Part shown: piece by piece, positions 43,471-54,756 of the stretch
How positions within the stretch are numbered: the first letter of the stretch is position 1
How the letters are laid out: every line of letters begins with the position of its first letter
Assembly: GCF_036850765.1 (NCBI RefSeq)
Contig: NC_089493.1
Span: 270,228,534 to 270,292,533 of the forward strand
Direction: 5' to 3'
Source of the DNA: Saccopteryx bilineata
Lineage: Eukaryota; Chordata; Mammalia; Chiroptera; Emballonuridae
DNA length: 64,000 bases
Position numbers and translations under genes: made by a program
Notes under the pieces: model-generated
Told to the model about the DNA's origin: nothing
The model's input: only the letters and a program-made list of their open reading frames with translations
Databases searched by the model: none

Positions 43471-46400
43471 GAATTGTGATGGTGATCGTTTCCCTCTCCT
43501 TTGTGCCCAGACCTCCTGGGGAGGCGGGCAGCGCCCCCTTTCAGGCCTCAGGAGGGGCCGCTCTAAGTGCCCCGGGAGCCAGTCACAGAACCGCAGACGC
43601 AGCTGTACCTCTCCTGCCCACCTCCTCCTGCAATTACAATGCAGTGGGCGGCCAGGTCCTTATTTCCGGGGAAGGAAAGGTATCTTCCCATCTAGGTTTC
43701 CCTGCTGTGGATGGGCTGGAGTGTGTGTGTGGGATCCGCCATGGTGACCTGTCTAATGGGGATGCATCACAGAGGTGCGGACACATGATTTTAAAAGACT
43801 AGGTCCCACTTAAATATGCTTCGCTCAGATGTTACTGAATGCAGTTGACTCTTTTCTCTGATGATTGAAAGGCCCTTCAGAACCTCCAGAGTAGTGGGGA
43901 GGAACAGCTTTCTGTTACATCCTGGGTGCTGAGAAGTGGGGGTGAGCACAGCACGCTCCAGACGGGCCTCCTCCACCTCCCATTTCCAAGGGCCCTTCGA
44001 CCCACTCCTCGGGCTCATGGGGGGGGGGGGTGCTAGAAGAAGCTGAGTGCCAAGACTGCCTAGGTTTAAATAATGCCCCCTGCAGGGGCTGCTGCTTTGT
44101 GCCAGCCCTTGAACCCCCCCCCCCATGCTTATCCACTGTCCTGCCCCCTTCTGAGGCCGCCCCTCCTCTGGGGAGTCCCCCACGCCCCAGCCCTACCCAG
44201 GTGGCTCACAGCAGGCCTTCAGTTCACAGTGAGACTGGGTTCCGGGCCTCGTATAATTCAACCTGCCCAGGTTGCTAAGCCTCTATGTTCCACACTTATG
44301 CGGATGTCGGCAGACACGCTAAGCCTCCCTGGAACGGCAGCCTCTGCTACATGCTAAGAGCGCTGCACCGGGGCCCCGGCCCCCAGAGTTCCGGGGCATT
44401 TCTGAGATTTTTAGCGTGGGCTCTCAAGGATAAAGGATACCCCGGTTCATGACCCCAGCCTCTTGTTAGCTGATAGATGAGATCTTTTCTTAAGCTGACT
44501 CCCTTGTCTATTATGATTTCAAAATTCAAGGTTTCTCTTCAGATTCTTGGGTGACTGCCAAAGGGCCAGGCTTTGTGAGTAGGTGAATTGCTCTTCTCTC
44601 TTCTTCTCCAACAGGAAGTTGTTGTTTCTTAAGGTGAAGGAAGGGGCGGTGTCTCCCACCTTCCTTCTCCGTGGGCTTTGTCGAAGTTTCCAGGCTGTCA
44701 GTGGGAATGTAGCCTTTGGCCCCTCTCCGAGACTTCTCCCCGGGGACCATCCCTGAGGAACCAACCCAAACACAAGCCAGCTGCTGCCTTGCTTGGCGGG
44801 TGCAGTATTTTCTTGCTAGACCGTGTCACCTAGAATTTGTTGGGCAGCTTCTTGACAACGGTGCTTCTGCATCTTATCTACAGCATGGCCCACCGGGGGT
44901 GAGGGTGGGGAGGACTAGCTCCGAGTTGTTCATCTCTGCAAGGCAGACACAGTGGAGATCTTGGGGTCGCTGCCATGATGCCTGTAGGAAGAGGTGGCTG
45001 CCTGTCTGTCTTTGCAGCTGCTCCCAATGTGGGTTTGTCAGTGACAAACCCAGGTGTGTACACCTGTCCGTCCACACATATGAGCTGAGCCATGTGGTCT
45101 CCCCATGGCTCAGACTGGGTTCTCTTTAAACCTAAACATGAGGAAGGACAAATGCCATATTCCTACAATGCTTGTCTGTAAACGTGTATTACGAAATCTC
45201 ACATTCTCCACTTTGTAAGACGTCAGTCACGTGGCGCTCCCCCCCACCCCCCCATTAGATTCTGAGAGAGCAGTTTTGTCCCTGCGTGGCCCCCAGTGGC
45301 GGATGTCTGCTGAGCGTTCCCGAAACCGGAGGCACGGTGCGGTTCTCGGTTGGGAGGGCTGTGGCACAGGCACCCGGCAGAAACGGACGGGGTGTGGTTC
45401 CCAGAGGCCGGGTGTCGACTCGGCCTGCAGATTGCTTTTCTCTGAGAGTCCCCAGCCTGTAGCGCACTTCCGTGGATTCTAAGCTCATCAGGTCACCTGG
45501 ACGATAGCTAAGCTGTCAGAGTCGGGATTCACAGTGAGCCCTGGTTCTTTTAAAACTCCAGATTGGCTGTGTTCAGAGAAGGCGTTTTCACCCACGTTCC
45601 CAGTTTCTTTCTGGGCCCCGTCCCACAGTGTAACCTGAATCGAAACTCCAGACAAGGCGCTGTTTGTTTTGGACAATATAGAGCCCAGTCACCTGGGCTT
45701 CATTACCTGCAAACCTGAGGTAATAAGCACGGGGCCCCAGGCTCCTATACAGCTCAGAAGTGATGGGCCAGATATTAGAGTGTGGAGCAGGGAGCCTCCT
45801 CTGAGTCCACGGCGGACGGCCGCACTGTGGTTTCAGCGAGACTCCCGTGAAGCCAAGGACAGCAGAGCTGGACTGAGGAGCAGAGGGTCTCTGGTCCTCA
45901 CAGCAGTGCCAGCCCCTGTCCTTGGTGTGTGCTTGTGGCTTCATGACCGTGAGTCCACTCTTTACAACAGGAAAATGAAAGCTCTGAAGGAAGAGTGGGG
46001 GCTCACACTTAGCACCACAGGGACCAGGGACCCCGCAGTGTTAGTGCATAAGAGGGACTTGCCCCCGACTAAGTGAGGTTCAAAGCCAGGGTCAGGAGGA
46101 GTGCGGCCCAGCTCTGAAACCCACCGACTGTCCTCTGTCACCAGTCTCCTCTCGAATTGCACAGCAGCCCGTAAGCGGTGCTGTAGGAGGGACCACAGAG
46201 GTGAGGAGGGCCTCCCAGAAGCAGTTCAGCAGGACACATCTGAGAGGTGCTCTGCCCGAGCAGGGTGGCCACTACTGCAAAGGGGCCCGCCTGGGCTTCT
46301 GAACCACTTAGAACCGTTTACCCGCTTGTGAGCCCTGGTTTAATGTACCTCGGCGGCCTCTGCCTCCTTCCCTTGTCTTTACAGCGTCCACACCGAGGCA

Positions 46401-47195
46401 CCGTAGTGTGAGGAAGGTTATGAAAAGGCCAGCACAGTGCCTCGTTGGTACCTGGTCATTCCTGCATTTCCGTGCTCTGCAAATGCGCGGACTCATGGGA
46501 GCCACTACTCACGGACAGGCTAGTCTGACCGTGAAAAATAGGAGGTTGGTACACCTGGCAGGTTGTGAGCCCTGGATGTGGGATGTAGAGTGGCTAAGTG
46601 GTGACAGATGAGTCTAGGTAGGTGTTTCAGTGTCAGGTCATAAAAGACCTTGAAAGCCACATGGGTTAGTTTTGGCTTGGGGTGGTGGAGAAGCAAGACG
46701 GTGAGCGTTTCTTTCAAGGACAGGGACGGCGGCGGTGTGAGGGCTGGAAAGGCCACCCTGAGCGGTCTGCGTGCTCAGAGGCAGGGAAGGAGGGCCTCGC
46801 TTCCAGGGGGCCCCGGCTGCTCCCCCAACTCACCAGCCCCTGGAACGGCACCTCGCATGATTAACAGTAAGAGCACCTTGAGTTGCTGCAGAAGTTTTGC
46901 TTCCAGAATATGTTTGTACTTAACCCTCCCTCTTAATCTTTAAACTATCCTTTGAGAGTGGGAGGACTCGGAGGTTTTTCTCAATTGCGCACCGCTGTGA
47001 GCCCGGCTGTTAGTCAAGGTTGATTGTGGGCTTGGCAGTCTAATCTGAGTCTCTGCACCCCGCCCCAGGCTCCCCCCACCACCTCTTAACCTGCAGGTCC
47101 TTTTTGGAGTTGTCCCTTGTTCTCTGCAAGGCCCTGTGGTGGTAATGACAATGCTGGTGATACCAACAATGATCACAGTGAACAGCCGACACTCA
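43471..47195. other. Intronic DNA, no gene seen
   Basis: A long GC-rich stretch without a supported exon. A G run lies at 44020-44030, and C runs at 44106-44115 and 45240-45252. A weak antisense MIR-like piece is at about 45960-46090. Several open frames exceed 100 codons by chance in GC-rich sequence; none has convincing protein character. Confidence 0.35.
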
Positions 47196-47330
47196 CAGAG
47201 CCGTTGCTTCCTGTGTGCCAGCACTTGGCTGCTAGGTTTACACCCATTTGTATAATTACTGTCTCTTCTCTACAACCAAGAAAACTGAGACGTAATGTGC
47301 TCACTTCAGCCAAGGACGGACACATCCGCG
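47196..47330 (-). repeat. MIR SINE fragment
   Basis: 'ttcctgtgtgccagcacttg', 'tgtataattactgtctcttc' and 'aaccaagaaaactgagacgt' are antisense MIR words. Confidence 0.6.
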
Positions 47331-47548
47331 AGAAGAGAGTCAGATGAGGTCACAGTCTCCCTGGGCCTCAGTGGCCCCCGGCCAGGTGAGAAGTCGTCTG
47401 CCGTTTCTGGTTGGAGCCAGGGAGCGGGTGGGGGTGGGCTGTCAGGACAGCAGGAGCCTGGCCCTGCTGCACCCAGGGGAGCTGATCTCTTTTATAGGTT
47501 GGCCTTTCTCAAGTGCTTTATTTGGGGAAAGTGTTCTCCCAATAGCTT

Positions 47549-47949
47549 CTTTTTTTCTTTTTTTATTTTGTATTTTTCTGAAGCTGGAAATGGGGAGAGA
47601 CAGTCAGACAGACTCCCGCATGCGCCCGACCGGGATCCACCCAGCATGCCCACCAGGGGCGACGCTCTGCCCACCAGGGGGCGATGCTCTGCCCCTCCGG
47701 GGCATCGCTCTGCCGCGACTAGAGCCATTCCAGCGCCTGGGGCAGAGGCCAAGGAGCCATCCCCAGTGCCCAGGCCATCTTTGCTCCAATGGAGCCTTGG
47801 CTGCGGGAGGGGGAGAGAGAGACAGAGAGGAAGGGGGGGGGAGTGGAGAAGCAAATGGGCGTTTCTCCTATGTGCCCTGGCCGGGAATCGAACCCGGGTC
47901 CCCCGCATGCCAGGCCGATGCTCTACCGCTGAGCCAACCAGCCAGGGCC
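47549..47949 (-). repeat. Long tRNA-derived bat SINE (Rhin-1-like), copy 4
   Basis: Antisense copy with the full body and tRNA head. The flanks TTCTCCCAATAGCTT (from 47534) and TTCTCAATAGCTT (from 47950) form a target-site duplication with a two-base gap. Confidence 0.85.
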
Positions 47950-47961
47950 TTCTCAATAGCT

Positions 47962-49072
47962 TTTTAAAATAAGGGTTTAAAAAAAATTAAAAAGCAGATA
48001 GATTGATAGGTAAATAACAGGCTGCCTAGATGGGAGAGAGACACGATAAAGCAAGTAGAGCAACGTGCTATGGTAGCCCGTGGGCATTGGGCGTGCGGGC
48101 GCTCACGGTGAGACTCTCTCCACTTCGCTGTGTTTGAAGACTTTCATAATGACACGTTCAGGGGGGAAACAGTCGGTAATTTCTAAAGGCGCTTCCGGGC
48201 TTTAGAATGCAGTCTCCTGTGCTGCTCTTTCTGTGCCCCGCGGCTGTGTCGTTGGACAGCTCTGGGGCACGTGGTAGGCATCCTAGTCGTCGTTGGATCT
48301 TGCCATTAAAAAAAAAAAAAAAAAAAAAGGAAAAAGAAAATCTGCTGAGGAGCATAAAATTGATCAACAGTCACTTTCTTCTTTACCTCTCTACTCCAAA
48401 ATTTGGAGTTGAGGAGTTCGGATAGGTTCAGACAGGCCGGCTGGAAAGCTGCAGGTGTCTTGTTTTCCAGGTGAAGGATGGACAGAGGGACAGGAGCCCA
48501 TCTCCTGGTCAGGGCAGTGGTCGTTCTGGATCTGTCCCTGGAGGAGGCTTCTTGGAGCGCTCCAGCGCCAGGTCAAGGCTCAGTGTTCCTACTCCGTGAC
48601 TTTGTTTGAGGAAGGAGGAGAGAAGCGCTCATCCGGTCAGATCTAGAAGCCTGTGGAAGACCCTTTAGTCCTTAGGGTGCTGGGAACACTGTGAGGGCCA
48701 TAACACTCAGTTACATAAGGTCGTCCTGTTGGAGGGGCATGCCCCCTTGCAGGGCGTAGAGCACATGGTGCGATGCACAACAAGTGAACTTTGCTCAGCT
48801 TGTTAGGATACCCTTGCTAGTACTTTCCAGGGAGTTTATCGAGGAGTCTTGCCAAACTGTGATAAAGCAGCCTCTGATGCTAATAGGCTTGGCAGTGTCA
48901 TTAATTGACAAGAGCTGCCCTTGTCAATCGGGAGGCCATGGAAATGGACCTCTAGTCTTTCCTCCCATCCCTGAGCCTTTGTCCACTATGCCGGTGGATT
49001 CAGCAGGGCCCTGCGTCCTCGGCGGGCACGCGTCCCACCTCTGTCCCTGGGCGCTCACTGAGGAATCCGTCT
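47962..49072. other. Intronic DNA with a candidate conserved element
   Basis: An A run lies at 48308-48328. The part at 48800-48935 looks like unique, possibly conserved DNA and contains a perfect 9-base inverted repeat, ATTGACAAG (48904-48912) with CTTGTCAAT (48920-48928), separated by seven bases. No exon is seen. Confidence 0.35.
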
Positions 49073-49268
49073 CACACTGGGAGCGTGGACACAGCCCAGG
49101 AGAACACTCAGGCTAGGCAGCCCGGAGGGGGAGGGAGGGCGGGAGGAGCCGGAAGAGTGGCAGAGGGTGGGTTCACACTGGGAGCGTGGACACAGCCCAG
49201 GAGAACACTCAGGCTAGGCAGCCCGGAGGGGGAGGGCAGGAGGAGCGGGAAGAGTGGCGGAGGGTGGG
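49073..49268. repeat. 101-base tandem duplication
   Basis: CACACTGGGAGCGTGGACAC begins at 49073 and again at 49174. The second copy is a few bases shorter in its G-rich end. The copies are otherwise nearly identical. Confidence 0.9.
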
Positions 49269-49553
49269 AGGGAGAGAGGGAGGGAGTCGTTTGCCCTGTT
49301 TAATTGGTTCTTTCACCTAATGGTAGTTTGTCAATTAAAGAGATACTTAGAGAAAGTGAAATTAATCCATGTGGGTCAAAAACAGCTATTAATTTTTAAT
49401 CAAAACAAAATGTTCAACAAATTTGTAGCTCTGCTCAGTACAGATACAAGCATGCCACCAGCCCCTTCCTGAAGGATTCGAGAGCAAGCACAGGAAGGGG
49501 GGGCTGTTAATTTAGCAAAGCCGAGCCTCCTCGGATAGGGCCGCACATCCCAG
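49269..49553. other. Intronic spacer
   Basis: AT-rich sequence between two tandem arrays; nothing recognised. Confidence 0.3.
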
Positions 49554-50951
49554 GTGAGCTCAGAGCCGCCTCCGTCTGGTGTCTGCAGCATGTGGCAGGT
49601 GAGCTCAGAGCCGCCTCCGCCTCCGTCTGGTGTCTGCAGCATGTCGCAGGTGAGCTCAGAGCCGCCTCTGTCTGGTGTCTGCAGCATGTGGCAGGTGAGC
49701 TCAGAGCCGCCTCCGTCTGGTGTCTGCAGCATGTGGCAGGTGAGCTCAGAGCCGCCTCCGTCTGGTGGCTGCAGCATGTCGCAGGTGAGCTCCGAGCCGC
49801 CTCCGTCTCCGTCTGGTGTCTGCAGCATGTCGCAGGTGAGCTCAGAGCCGCCTCCGTCTGGTGTCTGCAGCATGTCGCAGGTGAGCTCCGAGCCGCCTCC
49901 GTCTCCGTCTGGTGTCTGCAGCATGTGGCAGGTGAGCTCCGAGCCGCCTCCGTCTCCGTCTGGTGTCTGCAGCATGTGGCAGGTGAGCTCAGAGCCGCCT
50001 CCGTCTCCGTCTGGTGTCTGCAGCATGTCGCAGGTGAGCTCCGAGCCGCCTCCGTCTCCGTCTGGTGTCTGCAGCATGTGGCAGGTGAGCTCCGAGCCGC
50101 CTCCGTCTCCGTCTGGTGTCTGCAGCATGTGGCAGGTGAGCTCAGAGCCGCCTCCGTCTCCGTCTGGTGTCTGCAGCATGTGGCAGGTGAGCTCCGAGCC
50201 GCCTCCGTCTGGTGTCTGCAGCATGTGGCAGGTGAGCTCAGAGTCGCCTCCGTCTGGTGTCTGCAGCATGTGGCAGGTGAGCTCAGAGTCGCCTCCGTCT
50301 GGTGTCTGCAGCATGTCGCAGGTGAGCTCAGAGTCGCCTCCGTCTGGTGTCTGCAGCATGTCGCAGGTGAGCTCAGAGCCGCCTCCGTCTGGTGTCTGCA
50401 GCATGTCGCAGGTGAGCTCAGAGTCGCCTCCGTCTGGTGTCCGCAGCATGTCGCAGGTGAGCTCAGAGTCGCCTCCGTCTGGTGTCCGCAGCATGTCGCA
50501 GGTGAGCTCAGAGCCGCCTCCGTCTGGTGTCTGCAGCATGTCGCAGGTGAGCTCAGAGTCGCCTCCGTCTGGTGTCTGCAGCATGTCGCAGGTGAGCTCA
50601 GAGTCGCCTCCGTCTGGTGTCTGCAGCATGTCGCAGGTGAGCTCAGAGTCGCCTCCGTCTGGTGTCCGCAGCATGTGGCAGGTGAGCTCAGAGTCGCCTC
50701 CGTCTGGTGTCTGCAGCATGTGGCAGGTGAGCTCAGAGCCGCCTCCGTCTGGTGTCTGCAGCATGTCGCAGGTGAGCTCAGGGTCGCCTCCGTCTGGTGT
50801 CTGCAGCATGTGGCAGGTGAGCTCAGAGCCGCCTCCGTCTGGTGTCTGCAGCATGTGGCAGGTGAGCTCAGAGCCGCCTCCGTCTGGTGGCTGCAGCATG
50901 TGGCAGGTGAGCTCAGAGCCGCCTCCGTCTGGTGTCTGCAGCATGTCGCCT
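49554..50951. repeat. 45/51-base minisatellite, 30 copies
   Basis: Thirty head-to-tail units begin GTGAGCTC(A/C)GAG. Twenty-two are 45 bases and eight (units 2, 6 and 8-13) are 51 bases because of an extra CTCCGT-type hexamer, adding to 1398 bases. Variants (GCC/GTC, TGG/TCG, CTGCAG/CCGCAG) are grouped along the array, with the long units clustered near the left. All lengths are multiples of three, so three frames stay open for about 480-510 codons (VSSEPPPSGVCSMWQ repeats); I regard this as accidental. Every unit boundary reads CAG|GTGAGC, a near-consensus splice donor. Confidence 0.97.
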
Positions 50952-50952
50952 T

Positions 50953-51165
50953 GCCTGACACACAGGAGACTGCCCAGATGTTGCTCCTTTGGAACCCTGA
51001 CTCCCTCTCAGGTTTACCGCGCCGGGCTACTTCAGGTAGGTTTTAGGCATAACGTCTGTCCTCCGAGAGCCTCCCAGTCTGGTTGGAGAAATTGAGGAAG
51101 GGCTCCTGCATCCCTTCCAGAAGTGTCCAGGACGGCATGTGGTTGGGGTGCTGCTGTGTGGCTGA
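50953..51165. other. Intronic spacer
   Basis: Unique sequence after the minisatellite. A polypyrimidine-like patch ends in CTCAGGTT at about 51006-51013. No exon is supported. Confidence 0.35.
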
Positions 51166-51167
51166 GG

Positions 51168-51360
51168 GGCATTTGTTGAGCGATCGCTGTGTGCCAGGCA
51201 TGTCTAAGCTCTTCTTGTAGATCAGCTCCCTTCCTCCCTGCAAGGACTCAGGGCAGGAGGCATCCATTTTATTATCCCCATTTGAAAATGAGGTCGCCGA
51301 GGCCCAGAAAGTTTAGGTCACTTGCCAGCATCTCACAGCTGGTACAGTTCTGCTAGAGGC
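51168..51360 (-). repeat. MIR SINE fragment
   Basis: 'gcgatcgctgtgtgccaggc', 'ttttattatccccatttgaa', 'aatgaggtcgccgaggccca' and 'aggtcacttgccagcatctc' form a nearly complete antisense MIR. Confidence 0.8.
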
Positions 51361-52610
51361 TTGAGTTACCCCGTGTTGTAAGAGCCATGTGGTCCCAAGA
51401 GGGAGGGCTCGAGGCAGCGCTGAAGGCCCCGTGGGGGCGGGGGTATGAGAGGGTGAGCTGGTCTGGAAGGTGCCCTGGAAAGATACTGCAGGCAGGACGA
51501 GCTGTCCGCACAATCTGGGTGGGGGAAAGGTGTGAGCTGTCGGGTAACCTGAATGTGAGGTTGGCCAGGTCGCCTAGGTCTGGGTGAATTCCCATGCAGC
51601 ATCTCGAGTGACAGAATGAAGAATTTTTATGCAGGTCATTCGGAAATGGCTGTATTGTCTGTAGTTGTTTCCGGGTGGGGGAGGGGCTCATCTCCCCATT
51701 TCAACACTTGGGCGGCGTCGTGCCCTCTTCGTTATCCCACTTACCGCCCCTGCCTCCCTCCGTCCGGCATCTTAATTCCTGTGCATGGCATTCTTAGCTC
51801 CTTCTGTTTCCCATTTAAAAGAGAGAGAAAAGAAAACAAGAAAGCTGTACCACCTACTTGCACTAACTCTTAGAGACAGAAGAAAGTTGAAGCTTCCTTC
51901 AGCCACTTCCTTGTCCCCAACCCCAGTTTGGTCCTTGGACTTTGAGAAGAAAGAACAGAGGACTTACCCTCAGGGGGAGTTCTTCTGTCTCCACCTGCTA
52001 GTGAAAAGGGCCTTAGGACTGTTCTATTTCTTGACATTTGAAGTGGCATCAAGGGCGGAGGTGATCAGGAAGGACTGTACCCCAAGGACAGCTCTTCAGG
52101 CTGCTGACAACTGCCCGAAACCTGTCCCCAGGGGACAGAAACCTCTCATTTCCCTGGGACAGATCAGGCTGCCAGTGCAGATAGCCTGGGACAGAACCCC
52201 TCCCCAGTGGCCAGAGGAAGCTGGGGGCATGTGGAAGAGGGACAGTCCTTGGGCATTTTCTTCTTTGCTTCCTAGGTGCTTTAGAACCCAGCCTCACTGC
52301 ATCACTGGGCTGATAAGTGATGGCAGTTTGCTGGTAGATGCCAGTGGATCATGCCATGCTGACCAAGAAGGCCGTGGGCAAGGGAGGGCCCGCACGGAGA
52401 GAATCCCAGCCCTCCTGCTCCGCGGCGGTGTGGTAGGTGCCGCAGTCAACCAACGGCGTGATCAGAATCACCACTGAGACTGGGCCCAGAAGTCCAAAGC
52501 TGAGGGGGGCTAAGCAAGGATGCTGCTCTTCCTCTGGAGGAAGCCACAGCTGTCTGCGTTTCCTGTGCAAGCCGGAGGGAGAGAGAGCTCCAGGAGGGCT
52601 GCTTGCAGGA
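51361..52610. other. Intronic DNA between the two large minisatellites
   Basis: No exon or named repeat. A 230-codon open frame at 51785-52477 has no recognised domain, and I see no supporting splice signals. Confidence 0.4.
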
Positions 52611-54756
52611 GGAGACAGCCTGGGGGGACATTGCTGGGGGAGACAGCCTGGGGGGACATTGCTGGGGGAGACAGACTGGGGGGACATTGCTAGAGGAGAT
52701 AGACTGGAGGGGGACATTGCTGGGGGAGACAGACTGGGGGGACATTGCTGGGGGAGACAGACTGGGGGGGACATTGCTGGAGGAGACAGACAGGGGGGGG
52801 ACATTGCTGGAGGAGACAGACTGGGGGGACATTGCTGGGGGAGATAGACTGGGGGGGACATTGCTGGGGGAGACAGACTGGGGGGACATTGCTGGGGGAG
52901 ACAGACTGGGAGGGACATTGCTGGGGGAGACAGACTGGGGGGACATTGCTGGAGGAGACAGACTGGGGGGGCATTGCTGGGGGAGACAGACTGGGGGGGA
53001 CATTGCTGGAGGAGACAGACTGGGGGGGACATTGCTGGAGGAGACAGACTGGGGGGGACATTGCTAGAGGAGATAGACTGGAGGGACATTGCTGGGGGAG
53101 ACAGACTGGGGGGGACATTGCTGGGGGAGATATACTGGAGGGACATTGCTGGGGGAGACAGACTGGAGGGGGGACATTGCTGGAGGAGACAGACTGGGGG
53201 GGACATTGCTGGGGGAGATAGACTGGAGGGAGACATTGCTGGGGAGACAGACTGGGGGGGACATTGCTGGGGGAGACAGACTGGGAGGGACATTGCTGGG
53301 GGAGACAGACTGGGGGGACATTGCTGGGGGAGACAGACTGGGAGGGACATTGCTGGGGGAGACAGACTGGGGGGACATTGCTGGGGGAGACAGACTGGGG
53401 GGACATTGCTGGGGGAGATAGACTGGGGGACATTGCTGGGGGAGACAGACTGGGGGGACATTGCTGGGGGAGACAGACTGGGGGGACATTGCTGGGGGAG
53501 ACAGACTGGAGGGGGGACATTGCTGGGGGAGATATACTGGGGGGACATTGCTGGGGGAGACAGACTGGGGGGACATTGCTGGGGGAGACAGACTGGGGGG
53601 GACATTGCTGGGGGAGACAGACTGGGGGGACATTGCTGGGGGAGACAGACTGGGGGGACATTGCTGGGGGAGATAGACTGGGGGACATTGCTGGGGGAGA
53701 CAGACTGGGGGGGACATTGCTGGGGGAGACAGACTGGGGGGACATTGCTGGGGGAGACAGACTGGAGGGGGGACATTGCTGGGGGAGATATACTGGGGGG
53801 GACATTGCTGGGGGAGACAGACTGGGGGGACATTGCTGGGGGAGACAGACTGGGGGGGACATTGCTGGAGGAGACAGACTGGGGGGACATTGCTGGGGGA
53901 GACAGACTGGGGGGGACATTGCTGGGGGAGACAGACTGGGGGGGACATTGCTGGGGGAGACAGACTGGGGGGGACATTGCTGGGGGAGACAGACTGGGGG
54001 GACATTGCTGGGGGAGACAGACTGGGAGGGACATTGCTGGGGGAGATAGACTGGGGGGGACATTGCTGGAGGAGATAGACTGGAGGGACATTGCTGGGGG
54101 AGATAGACTGGAGGGGGGACATTGCTGGGGGAGACAGACTGGGGGGGACATTGCTGGGGGAGACAGACTGGGGGGACATTGCTGGGGGAGACAGACTGGG
54201 AGGGACATTGCTGGGGGAGATAGACTGGGGGGGACATTGCTGGAGGAGATAGACTGGAGGGACATTGCTGGGGGAGATAGACTGGAGGGGGGACATTGCT
54301 GGGGGAGACAGACTGGGGGGGACATTGCTGGGGGAGACAGACTGGAGGGGGACATTGCTGGGGGAGACAGACTGAGAGGGACATTGCTGGGGGAGACAGA
54401 CTGGGGGGGACATTGCTGGGGAAGACAGACTGGAGGGGGACATTGCTGGGGGTGACAGACTAGGAGGGACATTGCTGGGGGAGACAGACTGGGGGGACAT
54501 TGCTGGGGGAGACAGACTGGGGGGGACATTGCTGGGGGAGACAGACTGGGGGGACATTGCTGGGGGAGACAGACTGGGGGGGACATTGCTGGGGGAGACA
54601 GACTGGGGGGACATTGCTGGGGGAGACAGACTGGGGGGGACATTGCTGGGGGAGATAGACTGGGGGGGGACATTGCTGGGGGAGATAGACTGGGGGGATA
54701 TTGCTGGAGGAGATAGACTGGGGGGGACATTGCTGTGGGAGACAGACTGGGGGGAG
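52611..54756. repeat. 29-30-base G-run minisatellite, about 70 copies
   Basis: The unit is roughly GACATTGCTGGGGGAGACAG plus ACTGGGGGG, with length changes in the last G run and GACAGACT/GATAGACT and GGGGGAG/GGAGGAG variants. It fills 2.1 kb with almost no interruption. Each unit holds two G runs of four or more, separated by eight- and nine-base loops, on the plus strand, and matching C runs on the minus strand. Larger blocks are themselves duplicated: about 54001-54175 recurs at about 54175-54350. Long frames on both strands (PPSLSPPAMS or GDIAGGDRLGG repeats) are periodicity artefacts. Confidence 0.97.

Noticed and set aside
49554..50951. CRISPR-like array
   Set aside because: The repeats are directly tandem with no variable spacers, and the context is a mammalian intron.
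49400..51095. Open frames of about 480-514 codons on both strands (VSSEPPPSGVCSMWQ, ATCCRHQTEAALSSP repeats)
   Set aside because: They exist only because every repeat unit is 45 or 51 bases, both multiples of three. Several frames are open at once on both strands and none has a recognisable domain or promoter.
51785..52477. 230-codon open frame starting MAFLAPSVSHLK
   Set aside because: No recognisable domain, mixed low-quality sequence, and it runs into the minisatellite flank. The length is not exceptional for GC-rich DNA of this window size.
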